Of a DNA stretch of 64,000 nt, positions 17,925 to 26,945 are shown piece by piece. The notes beneath the pieces are model-generated. The model was not told where the DNA came from. It saw only the letters and a program-made list of their open reading frames with translations, and ran no database searches. The stretch's first letter is position 1. Each line of letters begins with the position of its first letter. The stretch spans positions 680,001 through 744,000 of the forward strand of contig NZ_CP016614.1 of NCBI RefSeq assembly GCF_013377255.1, read 5' to 3'. The translations under genes and the position numbers were made by a program. Origin of the DNA: Mannheimia granulomatis (GTDB lineage Bacteria > Pseudomonadota > Gammaproteobacteria > Enterobacterales > Pasteurellaceae).

Positions 17925-18269
17925 ATGATTCAACGTTTTGAAGTAGGTAGCCGTTTTTCGGAAATGGCAGTGTATAACGGAGTGGCATATCTGGCAGGGC
18001 AAGTGCCTCTGGATGAAAATGCCGACATTTACACCCAAACCCAGCAGACTTTAGCTGAGATTGATAAGTGGCTGGCAAAAGCGAATACGGATAAAAGTAA
18101 AATTTTAATGGCAACGGTTTATTTGCAAGATATGGCAGATTATGCGGAAATGAACCGAGCATGGGATGAATGGGTTGCTGAAAATAATGCTCCGTCACGA
18201 GCAGCAGTAGAGGCAAAATTAGCTAACCCAAACTGGAAAGTGGAAATTGTCGTTACAGCTGCAATTTAA
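17925..18269 (+). CDS. RidA family protein, YoaB-like
   Basis: A 114-residue protein of the RidA/YjgF/UK114 superfamily, closest from memory to E. coli YoaB (same length, shared AEMNRAWDEWV and KVEIVV segments). RidA members hydrolyse reactive enamine or imine intermediates. Arg in PSRAAVEAK corresponds to the carboxylate-binding arginine of active RidA, so activity is possible. The exact substrate is unknown. Confidence 0.85.
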   Translation: MIQRFEVGSRFSEMAVYNGVAYLAGQVPLDENADIYTQTQQTLAEIDKWLAKANTDKSKILMATVYLQDMADYAEMNRAWDEWVAENNAPSRAAVEAKLANPNWKVEIVVTAAI

Positions 18270-18274
18270 AGAGA

Positions 18275-18297
18275 AAGCAGAGATAATATCTCTGCTT
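18275..18297 (+). terminator. Terminator after the RidA-family gene
   Basis: An 11-base perfect stem (AAGCAGAGATA and complement) around one central base, followed by four more T. Confidence 0.85.
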
Positions 18298-18349
18298 TTT
18301 TCGTTAATGGTGAGGTGTAAGCGGTTAAAAAAGCACAATTTTTTGCGAA

Positions 18350-18919
18350 TTAAATTCGCTCAATATCAAACTGTGATAAATCAATCACATCAGGTGTACC
18401 ATAAAATTCGCAGAGTGCTTTACGTAGTGCCTCTGCCCGTTTTGGTAAGTATCCTCTCTCCGCATATATTTTAACTTGATCATACACCGCTTGCTTAAAG
18501 GCGGAATTATCTCCCGGATTACCAGTCAGATTGTCGCTACTTGCAAAATAGCGAAAACCTGCAGCGGTGGCGAGAACCCATTCAATCGCTTGTGGTTTAA
18601 CTTCTACACTTTCAAATTCCCGTTGGCGTTCGGCAGAGCGTCCGTCCGGTTCATACCAATAACCAAAATCTTCTAATTTACGGCGTTCGGCACCTGCAAC
18701 CAACCAATGTGAGATTTCGTGTAAGGCACTGCTGTAATAGCCGTGCGCAAATAGAATCACGTTATAAGGTCGCTCACTTTTGATTCCATCTTCATCAATA
18801 TATTCAGGTAAATAAATCGGATAATCTTCACCTCGCTCTAAACGAGTGTTATATTCTGTTGCAAAGCATTCATCAAATATTCGGATAATATCTTCAATTT
18901 TATGATGGTCTTGATTCAT
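18350..18919 (-). CDS. epmC: Elongation factor P hydroxylase EpmC (YfcM)
   Basis: A 189-residue protein highly similar from memory to E. coli YfcM, which hydroxylates the beta-lysylated lysine of elongation factor P. The core FAHGYYSSALHEISHW (residues 58-72) has His67, Glu68 and His71 as probable metal ligands. DFGYWYEPDGR and VEVKPQAIEW are also conserved. It lies 18 bases downstream of dsbD on the same strand and is likely in its operon. The partner genes epmA and epmB are not in this window. Confidence 0.9.
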   Translation of the reverse strand: MNQDHHKIEDIIRIFDECFATEYNTRLERGEDYPIYLPEYIDEDGIKSERPYNVILFAHGYYSSALHEISHWLVAGAERRKLEDFGYWYEPDGRSAERQREFESVEVKPQAIEWVLATAAGFRYFASSDNLTGNPGDNSAFKQAVYDQVKIYAERGYLPKRAEALRKALCEFYGTPDVIDLSQFDIERI

Positions 18920-18937
18920 TGTGTTCCTCTTAATTTT

Positions 18938-20641
18938 CTATAGCTGATTTAGCCAGCGTAAAAATCCATCTGCATCTAAAAAGCCGGTTACTCGAGATTG
19001 GGTCATTTCTTTGCCGTTTTCATCAAAAAACAAGATGGTAGGTAAACCTTGTATCTTAAAACGTTCTATAAACGCAAAGTTTTCGTCTGAGTTTTTAGTC
19101 ATATCCAGTTGTAGCACTACCATTTCACTTAACTTTTCTTGTACTTTGGCATCAGTAAAAGTATATTTTTCAAACTCTTTACATGCAACGCACCAATCGG
19201 CATAGAGATCCAGCATCACTTTTTTGCCTTTAGAAGCGGTCAGTTTTTCTTCCAAATCGGCAAGTGATTGAATACGTTCTAATTGTAAATGTTGAGCATT
19301 TTCAATCTGTATTTTTGACCCTCCCCAAACTAAGTCTGCCCAAGGTTTTGCTGATAAAGCTAAGCCTATTAACAATATCACTTTAAAGACTCTTTTTAGG
19401 ATAGAGCTAGATGGAATCAGCTCAAATAACCAAATCAAAAAAGCTATTGCTAAGGCAGACCATAGAAACGGTTCATAATGGTTTGGCAAAACACGTGTTA
19501 TTAAAAATATAGGTAAGGCAAGCATAACAAAACCAAATGCAGTTTTGACGTTTAATAGCCAGTCTCCCGATTTCGGCAGAATTTTATTGCCAAATAGGGT
19601 GATAAGAATCAATGGAATACCCATGCCCAATGCAAGCAGATAAAGTGCTAGCCCGCCGGTTATTAAATCGCCACTTTGTGCAACATAGAGCAATGCGCCT
19701 GAAAGTGGTGCGGAAGTGCAAGGTGAGGCAATTAGTCCTGCGATCATACCCATTAAAAAGACACTACCAAAAGCGCCGCCTTGTTGTTTTTGGCTTAATA
19801 AATTTAACTTTTGTTGCCATGAATTAGGTAGTTGCAATTCAAAGAGTCCAAACATTGAAGAGGCTAAAAGTGTAAATACAATTGCTAATCCGATTAGAAC
19901 AGGCGGGCTTTGCAATGCTATTTGGAAAGGTAAACCGATTGCCGCTACGATTAAACCTAATAAAGTATAAGTAATAGCCATACCTTGCACATAAGCTATG
20001 CTGAGTAATAATGCTTTGGTTGAAGAAGGGCGATTTTGATTACCAATAATAATCGCAGATAAGAGCGGTAACATTGGTAATACGCAAGGAGTAAAAGCTA
20101 AACCTAAGCCTAAAACAAAAAACCAAAATATAGAAAATTTATTGCTGGATAATTCTTCTGCTAACTTATTTTGATTGGAGTCTATAATATTTTGTGTCTC
20201 TTCGGCGGCTTGTTCACTTGGAATAATAGTATTTAAGGTAAGTTCTAATTTTTCCGGTGGGTAGCAGAAACCTTTAGTACAGCCTTGATATTCCACCGCT
20301 ATAACTGCATTATCTTGAGATTCTAAAAGAGGAAGCGATACTTGTAATTGGTTGCGGAATATTTCTACCTGTCCCAAAAACTCATCATTATGTTGTTCAG
20401 CTTGTGGGAATTGTGGCTCGCCAATAGTTATATTATGAGGCGTAATTTTAATTTCTTTCTTATAAAGATAATAACCTTCTGCAATTTGCCAATTTAGTAA
20501 AAGGCTATTTTCTCGCTGGCCTAATGAAAAGACAAAAGCATCTTCTGATTTTAGAAATTCATTTTTAGATGAAAAGAGGCCTGCATAGGCAGGTTGAATC
20601 ATCAATATACTAAGGAAAATGGACAAAAAATATTTAATCAT
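18938..20641 (-). CDS. dsbD: Thiol:disulfide interchange protein DsbD
   Basis: A 567-residue inner-membrane electron shuttle that carries reducing power from cytoplasmic thioredoxin to periplasmic DsbC and cytochrome c maturation proteins. A signal peptide ends at about AYA|G (20/21). The alpha domain has Cys121 and Cys126 (GCTKGFCYPP), the eight-helix beta domain has TPCVLPM (Cys186) and ASPCTSAP, and the gamma thioredoxin domain has CVAC (484-487). The frame extends to 20689, but the ATG at 20641 gives the signal peptide and the usual length. Confidence 0.95.
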   Translation of the reverse strand: MIKYFLSIFLSILMIQPAYAGLFSSKNEFLKSEDAFVFSLGQRENSLLLNWQIAEGYYLYKKEIKITPHNITIGEPQFPQAEQHNDEFLGQVEIFRNQLQVSLPLLESQDNAVIAVEYQGCTKGFCYPPEKLELTLNTIIPSEQAAEETQNIIDSNQNKLAEELSSNKFSIFWFFVLGLGLAFTPCVLPMLPLLSAIIIGNQNRPSSTKALLLSIAYVQGMAITYTLLGLIVAAIGLPFQIALQSPPVLIGLAIVFTLLASSMFGLFELQLPNSWQQKLNLLSQKQQGGAFGSVFLMGMIAGLIASPCTSAPLSGALLYVAQSGDLITGGLALYLLALGMGIPLILITLFGNKILPKSGDWLLNVKTAFGFVMLALPIFLITRVLPNHYEPFLWSALAIAFLIWLFELIPSSSILKRVFKVILLIGLALSAKPWADLVWGGSKIQIENAQHLQLERIQSLADLEEKLTASKGKKVMLDLYADWCVACKEFEKYTFTDAKVQEKLSEMVVLQLDMTKNSDENFAFIERFKIQGLPTILFFDENGKEMTQSRVTGFLDADGFLRWLNQL

Positions 20642-20728
20642 AGTAATCTTAGACTCTTGAGGATAGTTTAACATTAATAAATATGACAAATTATAGCGGA
20701 ATAAATTACAAAATTCTGGAGAAATTCG

Positions 20729-20760
20729 ACCGCTTGCCTAGGTTTGGTTTAGCAAGCGGT
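20729..20760. repeat. Inverted uptake-signal pair between divergent dsbD and artP
   Basis: ACCGCTTGC at 20729-20737 faces GCAAGCGGT at 20752-20760. It has a T run on the plus side but no upstream plus-strand gene to terminate, so its main role is probably DNA uptake. It could also insulate artP from stray transcription. Confidence 0.7.
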
Positions 20761-20783
20761 TATTTTTTGTAAAAATATTGCAA

Positions 20784-20837
20784 TATAATGAAAAATTAAT
20801 TGCATAGTTATGCAAAAATAATTAGTATTCATTCATT
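20784..20837 (+). promoter_or_regulatory. artP promoter with two tandem ARG-box-like sites
   Basis: TATAAT at 20784-20789 is a perfect -10. Downstream lie two 18-base sites resembling the ArgR operator (TGAAT-N4-ATTCA core). The first, 20799-20816, has TGCAT-N4-ATGCA (8 of 10). The second, 20820-20837, has TTAGT-N4-ATTCA (8 of 10). The 3-base spacing between them is the usual ARG-box spacing. The position just after the start point fits repression by ArgR with arginine. Confidence 0.6.
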
Positions 20838-20865
20838 ATTTAAAAGTGTAATAGGATTTTAACGA

Positions 20866-21600
20866 ATGGCAATTCGTATTCAAAATGTCAATTTTTTTTA
20901 TGGTTCAAATCAAGCCTTATTTGACATTAATTTAGAGATTGAAAAAGGCGATACTGTAGTTTTATTAGGGCCGAGTGGTGCAGGAAAAAGTACTTTAATT
21001 CGTACTTTAAATCTTATTGAAGTCCCTCAATCTGGAACATTAGAAATTGCAAACCATAAATTTGACTTAACAGCGAAAGCAGACAACAAAGCTGTCAGTT
21101 TATTACGCCGTGAAGTAGGTATGGTGTTTCAGCAATATCATTTATGGCCGCATTTAACGGTGCTGCAAAATTTAATCGAAGCTCCGATGAAAGTGCTCGG
21201 ATTAAGTAAAGAAGAGGCAATCTCACGTGCAAAAGTACATTTAGAGCGTTTGCGCTTAGCAGAGTTTTCCGAGCGTTTTCCATTACAGCTTTCCGGTGGA
21301 CAGCAGCAGCGTGTAGCGATTGCCAGAGCATTAATGATGCAGCCTCAAGTGCTACTTTTTGATGAGCCAACCGCTGCACTTGATCCTGAGATTACAGCGC
21401 AAGTTGTTGATATTATTAAAGAGCTTCAACAAACAGGTATTACGCAAGTTATCGTAACCCATGAGGTTGGCGTTGCGCGTAAAGTAGCTACTAAAGTCGT
21501 TTATATGGAGCATGGCTCAATTATTGAGCAAGGGGATGCAAGTTGCTTTGAACAGCCTAAAACGGAACAGTTTGCGCAGTATTTATCTCATTCTGAGTAA
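20866..21600 (+). CDS. artP: Arginine ABC transporter ATP-binding protein ArtP
   Basis: A 244-residue ABC ATPase. GPSGAGKST (35-43) is Walker A, LSGGQQQR the signature, and LLFDEPTAALDP the Walker B. It energises the polar amino acid transporter encoded by the next three genes. The gene order P-I-Q-M equals E. coli artPIQM. The ATG at 20866 is preceded by TAGGAT. ARG-box-like sites lie in its promoter. Confidence 0.93.
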   Translation: MAIRIQNVNFFYGSNQALFDINLEIEKGDTVVLLGPSGAGKSTLIRTLNLIEVPQSGTLEIANHKFDLTAKADNKAVSLLRREVGMVFQQYHLWPHLTVLQNLIEAPMKVLGLSKEEAISRAKVHLERLRLAEFSERFPLQLSGGQQQRVAIARALMMQPQVLLFDEPTAALDPEITAQVVDIIKELQQTGITQVIVTHEVGVARKVATKVVYMEHGSIIEQGDASCFEQPKTEQFAQYLSHSE

Positions 21601-21626
21601 ATTAAAACAGAAATAAGGACACAACA

Positions 21627-22352
21627 ATGAAAAAACTATTTTTAGCTTCAACAATTGCATTAGCTTCTCTTTCCGCTTCCGCACAAGAAACTATTACTTT
21701 TGCAATGGAACCATCTTATGCACCTTTTGAAATGACTAATGAAAAAGGCGAGGTTGTTGGTTTTGATGTGGATATTGCCAAAGCATTATGTGAAGAAATT
21801 AAAGCGACGTGTCAATTTAAAACACAATCATTTGATAGTTTGATTGCCGGCTTAAAATTTAAAAATTTCGATGCAATCATTTCGGGGATGGATATTACCG
21901 AAGCTCGTCAGAAACAGGTTTCTTTTACAGAACCGTACTTAGAAAACTCGGTTAGCTTCATGGCAGTAAAAGGTAAATTTACACCGGAAACTGCAAAAAA
22001 CGTGGGTGTGCAAAATGGTACAACCTTCCAGCAGTATTTAACAAAAAATGCAAAACAGTATAATTTAAAACCTTATGCTACTTTACAATCTGCAGTATTA
22101 GATCTTAAAAATGGTCGTATTGATATGGTATTTGGTGATACCCCTGTATTAACTGAATGGTTAAAAACTGAAAAAGAGTTAGCGTTTGTGGGGGAGAAAG
22201 TAGTGGATAAGGCATTTTTTGGTAATGGGTATGGTATTGCAGTAAATAAATCCAATACTGCATTGTTAGAAAAATTAAATGCTGCATTAGCCACTATTAA
22301 AAACAATGGCAAATATGAGCAAATCTATAATACTTGGATGGCAGGAAAATAA
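21627..22352 (+). CDS. artI: Arginine-binding periplasmic protein ArtI
   Basis: A 241-residue solute-binding protein with a signal peptide ending near ASA|QE (19/20). The mature part has the family 3 pattern (AMEPSYAPFEM, GFDVDIAKAL, SGMDITEARQKQVSF). It captures arginine in the periplasm for ArtQMP. AAGGACAC lies before the ATG. Its stop overlaps the artQ start by one base (TAATG). Confidence 0.93.
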   Translation: MKKLFLASTIALASLSASAQETITFAMEPSYAPFEMTNEKGEVVGFDVDIAKALCEEIKATCQFKTQSFDSLIAGLKFKNFDAIISGMDITEARQKQVSFTEPYLENSVSFMAVKGKFTPETAKNVGVQNGTTFQQYLTKNAKQYNLKPYATLQSAVLDLKNGRIDMVFGDTPVLTEWLKTEKELAFVGEKVVDKAFFGNGYGIAVNKSNTALLEKLNAALATIKNNGKYEQIYNTWMAGK

Positions 22353-23023
22353 TGTCTTCTGATATTTTTAACTTACTTGCCAGTGCAACCTTGATGACAT
22401 TAGGGATTGCAGTGGCAAGCCTTTTTATTGGTATGTTGTTGTCAATTTTATTTGTGGTACTTGAAACCAGTAAGATTGCTTGCATCCGCAAGCCGACAAC
22501 TGTCATGATCACATTATTAAGAGGTTTACCTGAAATTTTAGTGGTATTCCTCATTTATTTTGGATTAATCCAAATTATTTTCTTAATGACGGATGAATTT
22601 GCAGAGTTGAATGCATTTTGGTGCGGTTCTATTGCGCTTGGAATTATTTTTGCTGCTTATGCATCCCAATCTTTGCGTGGAGCGATTAAGGCTATTCCAC
22701 TAGGACAGTGGGAATCAGGTGCTGCTTTAGGATTAAGTCGTGCGCAAGTTTTTATCCGTATTGTGATGCCACAAGTATGGAGACATGCATTGCCGGGGTT
22801 GAGCAACCAGTGGTTAGTATTATTAAAGGATACCGCTTTGGTTTCTTTGATTGGAGTAGATGATTTAATGCGCCAGTCGGAATTAATTAATGCGAATACT
22901 CATCAACCTTTTACTTGGTATGGTATTGCTGCTCTTATTTATTTAGCGATCACTCTTATCAGCCAACGAGTGATTAAGCTGTTAGAAGCCCGCTTTACCC
23001 GTTTTGAGCGAGGAGTTGCCTGA
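22352..23023 (+). CDS. artQ: Arginine ABC transporter permease ArtQ
   Basis: A 223-residue inner-membrane permease with about five helices and the EAA-type loop (ESGAALGLSRAQVFIRIVMPQ) that docks the ATPase. The frame can be opened upstream at a TTG at 22334, but the ATG at 22352 coincides with the artI stop, giving normal translational coupling. It pairs with ArtM. Confidence 0.93.
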   Translation: MSSDIFNLLASATLMTLGIAVASLFIGMLLSILFVVLETSKIACIRKPTTVMITLLRGLPEILVVFLIYFGLIQIIFLMTDEFAELNAFWCGSIALGIIFAAYASQSLRGAIKAIPLGQWESGAALGLSRAQVFIRIVMPQVWRHALPGLSNQWLVLLKDTALVSLIGVDDLMRQSELINANTHQPFTWYGIAALIYLAITLISQRVIKLLEARFTRFERGVA

Positions 23024-23706
23024 TGTTGTGGGATTATTTAGTTGAAATTTCACAAGGTATTGGTACAAGCCTTCAATTGACCTTTGTGGCATTAATTATT
23101 GCCTTTATTTTGGCTATTATACTTACATTTATTCTTTCACTAGAAAACCGTCCTCTTAAATGGCTGGTGAATGGTTTTATTACTTTATTTACCGGCACGC
23201 CATTATTGATTCAGTTTTTCTTGATTTATAGTGGTCCCGGACAGTTTGAGTGGATTACACAAAGCCCGTTATGGTCAGTACTTTCTGATGCTTGGTTTTG
23301 TGCTATGCTGGCATTAGCTCTGAACAGTGCTGCCTACTCAACACTGCTCTTCCATGGAGCAGTAAAGGCGATTCCAAAAGGGCAGTGGGAGACCTGTGCT
23401 GCTTTAGGTTTAAGCAGACTAGATACGCTTAAAATTTTGATTCCTTATGCTTTAAAACGTGCGTTACCATCTTATAGTAATGAGATTGTATTGGTGTTTA
23501 AGGGAACATCGCTTGCCTCAACCATTACTATTATGGATATTATGGGATATGCTCGCCAGCTATATGGTACAGAATATGATGCTCTATCTATTTATGGTAT
23601 GGCAGGCGTTATATACCTTGTAATTACAGGTATTATGACATTAGCGTTAAGAAAATTAGAAAGCAAAGTATTGGCATTTGAACGCTTTGAAGCAGAGAAA
23701 GCATAA
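23023..23706 (+). CDS. artM: Arginine ABC transporter permease ArtM
   Basis: A 227-residue permease with about five helices and the loop ETCAALGLSRLDTLKILIPY. Its ATG overlaps the artQ stop (TGATG), so the four genes form one tightly coupled operon ending in the terminator at 23756-23784. Confidence 0.93.
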   Translation: MLWDYLVEISQGIGTSLQLTFVALIIAFILAIILTFILSLENRPLKWLVNGFITLFTGTPLLIQFFLIYSGPGQFEWITQSPLWSVLSDAWFCAMLALALNSAAYSTLLFHGAVKAIPKGQWETCAALGLSRLDTLKILIPYALKRALPSYSNEIVLVFKGTSLASTITIMDIMGYARQLYGTEYDALSIYGMAGVIYLVITGIMTLALRKLESKVLAFERFEAEKA

Positions 23707-23720
23707 TTTTAATGCAAAAT

Positions 23721-23753
23721 ACAAGCGGTTGAATTTAAGTAATTTTTTGCAAA
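23721..23753 (+). repeat. Uptake signal after artM
   Basis: ACAAGCGGT at 23721-23729 followed by T-rich sequence and TTTTTTGCAAAT is a full extended uptake signal with no inverted partner. Confidence 0.85.
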
Positions 23754-23755
23754 TG

Positions 23756-23784
23756 AAAGGCATAGGCCGTGAGCCTATGCCTTT
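23756..23784 (+). terminator. Terminator of artPIQM
   Basis: A 12-base perfect stem (AAAGGCATAGGC and complement), loop of five, followed by CTCTTTTTATTTT. Confidence 0.85.
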
Positions 23785-23893
23785 CTCTTTTTATTTTGTA
23801 GTAAAACCGTTTAACAAATATAAACATGGCTTTGATCTTCTTTTGCCTTGCTTTTGTTATTTTTAATTATCCGGTACTAAGACCGGCATAAAA

Positions 23894-23935
23894 AATCTGC
23901 TCTTTGCAAAGTGGTTACTTTATAAAGAGCAGATT
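23894..23935 (-). terminator. Terminator of potABC
   Basis: A 12-base perfect stem (AATCTGCTCTTT and complement). On the minus strand it is followed by TTTTTTA, so the pot operon ends here right after potC. Confidence 0.85.
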
Positions 23936-23961
23936 ATTATTTCTTGAATTTTTATGGAGGA

Positions 23962-24729
23962 TTATACCTTTTTTCTCACCACTAATTGGCTTAGCACTAC
24001 TAAAGTTAACGAGAAAATAATCATAATGGTTGCAAGTGCGTTCACTTCCGGGGTTACACCGGTTTTAACCAATGAGAAGATTTTCAGTGGTAATACTTCG
24101 TAGCTTGGGCTGGTCACAAATGATGATACGATAACGTCATCAAGTGAAATCGTAAAGCTTAATAACCAGCCTGAAATAATTGAAGGTAAGGCTAATGGTA
24201 AAATAATTTTACGTAAAATAGTGACTTCACTTGCCCCTAAATCTTTTGCAGCCTCTAACATTTTGCCGTCAAAGTCACTTAAGCGTGATGAAATAGCAAT
24301 CACAACATAAGGTAAACAGAATGTAATATGTGCAATTAAGAGTGAGATAAAGCCAAGTTTGATGCCCAAAATCATAAATAATACGAGCATAGACACTGCC
24401 ATCACAATATCAGGTGACATCATCACCACAAACAACATACCACCCACTAATTTTTTACCACGGAAACGGTAACGATAAAGGGCAATTGAGGTTAAAGCAC
24501 CTAAAATCGTTGAGAATGTCGCAGCAAAGAATGCAATGGTTAATGAATTTATCGTTGCTTGTACTAAAGTGTCATTACTGAATAGACGCTCGTACCAGTT
24601 CCAAGTAAATCCTTTCCAATTTAAACCAAAACGGTCTGCATTAAATGAATTTACTACCAAAATGATGATTGGAATATACAAATACGCAAACACCACGAAC
24701 ATAAAAAGGTTTCTAAATGTCTTTTTCAT
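23962..24729 (-). CDS. potC: Spermidine/putrescine ABC transporter permease PotC
   Basis: A 255-residue permease with about six helices and the docking loop EAAKDLGASEVTILRKIILP. It starts one base inside the potB stop (TAATG). Together with PotA and PotB it would form the polyamine importer, but the substrate-binding protein gene potD is not next to it: a terminator follows potC immediately. Confidence 0.93.
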   Translation of the reverse strand: MKKTFRNLFMFVVFAYLYIPIIILVVNSFNADRFGLNWKGFTWNWYERLFSNDTLVQATINSLTIAFFAATFSTILGALTSIALYRYRFRGKKLVGGMLFVVMMSPDIVMAVSMLVLFMILGIKLGFISLLIAHITFCLPYVVIAISSRLSDFDGKMLEAAKDLGASEVTILRKIILPLALPSIISGWLLSFTISLDDVIVSSFVTSPSYEVLPLKIFSLVKTGVTPEVNALATIMIIFSLTLVVLSQLVVRKKV

Positions 24730-25592
24730 TATTCAAGCTCCACCTTTTTATTTAATAATTTATTTGCACGATAGTAAACATAAAGCATCAATGCCATTAA
24801 AATTGTTAATGCAATACTTACCGCAGAGCCTAAAGCAAATTGGTTTGTATTTAAGAATAGGCTCTTAATAATGTTACCGACTAATGGTGTTTTACCCCCA
24901 CCGAGTAAGTCTGCTACATAGAACATACCCATTGCAGGTAGTAATACCAATAAACAGCCAGCAACAATGCCCGGCATTGTCAGAGGAATGGTTACTCTGA
25001 TAAAGCGTTGGAAAGCATTTGCTCCCAAGTCTTTAGCGGCTTCAAGCAAACGGTGATCAATTTTCTCAATGGATGAATACAGTGGTAAAATCATAAATGG
25101 TAATAATATATAAACCAAACCGATAATAATCGCTATTTCAGAGTTTAATAAACGTAAAGGCTCGCTAATTAATCCGAGCGATAATAATGTTTCGTTTAAG
25201 ACACCTTTCACACCTAAGAAAATTTTAATTCCGTAAATACGAATGAGTGAGTTAGTCCAGAATGGTAACACCACTAAAAACAGTAAAAACGGTCTGATTT
25301 TTGCCGGCATTTTTGCAATGATAAATGCAAAAGGGTAACCGATGATTAAACAGAAAAATGTAGCAATGCCCGCCATATAAAGCGAGTTCCACAATACTGT
25401 GGCATAGGTATCGTTGAATAATGATTTATATGCTTCAAGACTAAACGCAAAATCAACGAAATACTGGCTTTGACGGTTTTCTGTTAAGAAACTGATAATT
25501 AAAACAAGTACGTTCGGCACTAATACGAAAAGCAATAGCCAACCGAAAATAGCAGAGACCGCACCATTTTGGAACTTACTATTCGCCTTCAT
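24729..25592 (-). CDS. potB: Spermidine/putrescine ABC transporter permease PotB
   Basis: A 287-residue permease with about six helices and the loop EAAKDLGANAFQRFIRVTIPL. It overlaps potA by 14 bases and potC by one, as in a translationally coupled operon. It acts in the inner membrane in a heterodimer with PotC. Confidence 0.93.
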   Translation of the reverse strand: MKANSKFQNGAVSAIFGWLLLFVLVPNVLVLIISFLTENRQSQYFVDFAFSLEAYKSLFNDTYATVLWNSLYMAGIATFFCLIIGYPFAFIIAKMPAKIRPFLLFLVVLPFWTNSLIRIYGIKIFLGVKGVLNETLLSLGLISEPLRLLNSEIAIIIGLVYILLPFMILPLYSSIEKIDHRLLEAAKDLGANAFQRFIRVTIPLTMPGIVAGCLLVLLPAMGMFYVADLLGGGKTPLVGNIIKSLFLNTNQFALGSAVSIALTILMALMLYVYYRANKLLNKKVELE

Positions 25593-26694
25593 CGTTTAAC
25601 ACAACCTCCCAGCCTTCGTACCAGGTTAATGCCACTTTTTGACCGACTTCGTGGTCAATATTCGGGTCATCTTCGTTAAAGAATTCGCTAACTAATACGT
25701 TTAAGCCGTTATGATCTAACTTAACGCTTGATTCAAGCGTCATCCCTTTATAGTTACGATCAATAATATGACCGATAATCGCTTTAGAACTTTCATTTTC
25801 ATCTAGCTCTTCGATCACAATATCTTCAGGGCGTAATAGCACTTTTAGTTTCTGGTTTGGATGAACATCCATATTTTCCACTTTAATATTGCAGATGCGA
25901 CCTTCTACATTTGCTTTCACATTTTGTGCATCGACACGCTCAATTACCGTTGCATCGAAAACATTAATTTCGCCGATAAAACGAGCTACAAACAGGTTAC
26001 TGGGTTCTTCGTAAATTTCGCGAGGTGTGCCGTCTTGAGCAATTTTACCGCCGTTCATCACGATAATACGGTCAGACATGGTTAATGCTTCTTCCTGATC
26101 GTGGGTAACGAAAATAAAGGTAATACCTAATTGGCGTTGTAATGCTTTTAATTCATTTTGCATCTCTTTACGTAATTTGTAATCTAATGCCGAAAGAGAT
26201 TCATCTAATAATAATACTTTAGGTTTGTTTACAACCGCACGAGCGATAGCAATACGTTGTTGCTGACCACCTGAAAGTTGAGCCGGTTTTTGCTGTGCTC
26301 TATCTTCAAGTCGAACCATACGTAATGCTTCCATTACACGAGGCTCAATTTCAGCATTCGGCTCTTTTTGCATACGTAAGCCAAATGCCACATTTTCAAA
26401 AATAGTCATATGTGGGAACAATGCATAGCTTTGGAATACGGTATTAACAGGACGTTGTTCCGCAGGAATATCAGAAACATCTTGACCATCAAGAATAATT
26501 GAGCCATCTGTTAAATCTTCAAAACCTGCAATTAAACGTAATGCGGTAGTTTTACCACAACCTGAAGGGCCTAAAATTGTTAAAAATTCACCATCATTAA
26601 TGGTCAAATTTAAATTTTTAAGAATCGTTTTACTACCGTAGCTTTTTGTTACATTTTTAAGCTCGATGATAGCTTTTTGTTCTAATTTTTCCAT
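25579..26694 (-). CDS. potA: Spermidine/putrescine ABC transporter ATP-binding protein PotA
   Basis: A 371-residue ABC ATPase with Walker A GPSGCGKTT (42-50), signature LSGGQQQR, Walker B LLLDESLSALD and a C-terminal TOBE domain. Note Ser in DESLSALD, which is normal for PotA. First gene of the operon potABC. Confidence 0.95.
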   Translation of the reverse strand: MEKLEQKAIIELKNVTKSYGSKTILKNLNLTINDGEFLTILGPSGCGKTTALRLIAGFEDLTDGSIILDGQDVSDIPAEQRPVNTVFQSYALFPHMTIFENVAFGLRMQKEPNAEIEPRVMEALRMVRLEDRAQQKPAQLSGGQQQRIAIARAVVNKPKVLLLDESLSALDYKLRKEMQNELKALQRQLGITFIFVTHDQEEALTMSDRIIVMNGGKIAQDGTPREIYEEPSNLFVARFIGEINVFDATVIERVDAQNVKANVEGRICNIKVENMDVHPNQKLKVLLRPEDIVIEELDENESSKAIIGHIIDRNYKGMTLESSVKLDHNGLNVLVSEFFNEDDPNIDHEVGQKVALTWYEGWEVVLNDEGE

Positions 26695-26838
26695 CTACTG
26701 CTGTTTTCCCTTAAATCAAAAAGAAAAGGACTAATCAAATTAGGCGTTTTGCCCCCAAAAAATCAATTGATAATAATATAGCTAAAGGGGGAAGAATGAA
26801 AGGAAAAATTTACTTTTTAAGGATTTTTCTTACCTTTT

Positions 26839-26896
26839 ACAAGCGGTCATTTTTAGCAAAAATTTTGCAAATTTCGCAAGGAAATAGACCGCTTGT
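26839..26896. repeat. Inverted uptake-signal pair between divergent potA and rep
   Basis: ACAAGCGGTC at 26839-26848 faces GACCGCTTGT at 26887-26896, with an inner GCAAAAATTTTGC stem. It stands between two divergent genes, so there is no upstream gene on either strand for it to terminate. Confidence 0.8.
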
Positions 26897-26945
26897 TTGC
26901 TTTTCGTTAAAATAGGCTATCAATATAAAAAAGAACAATAATTCA

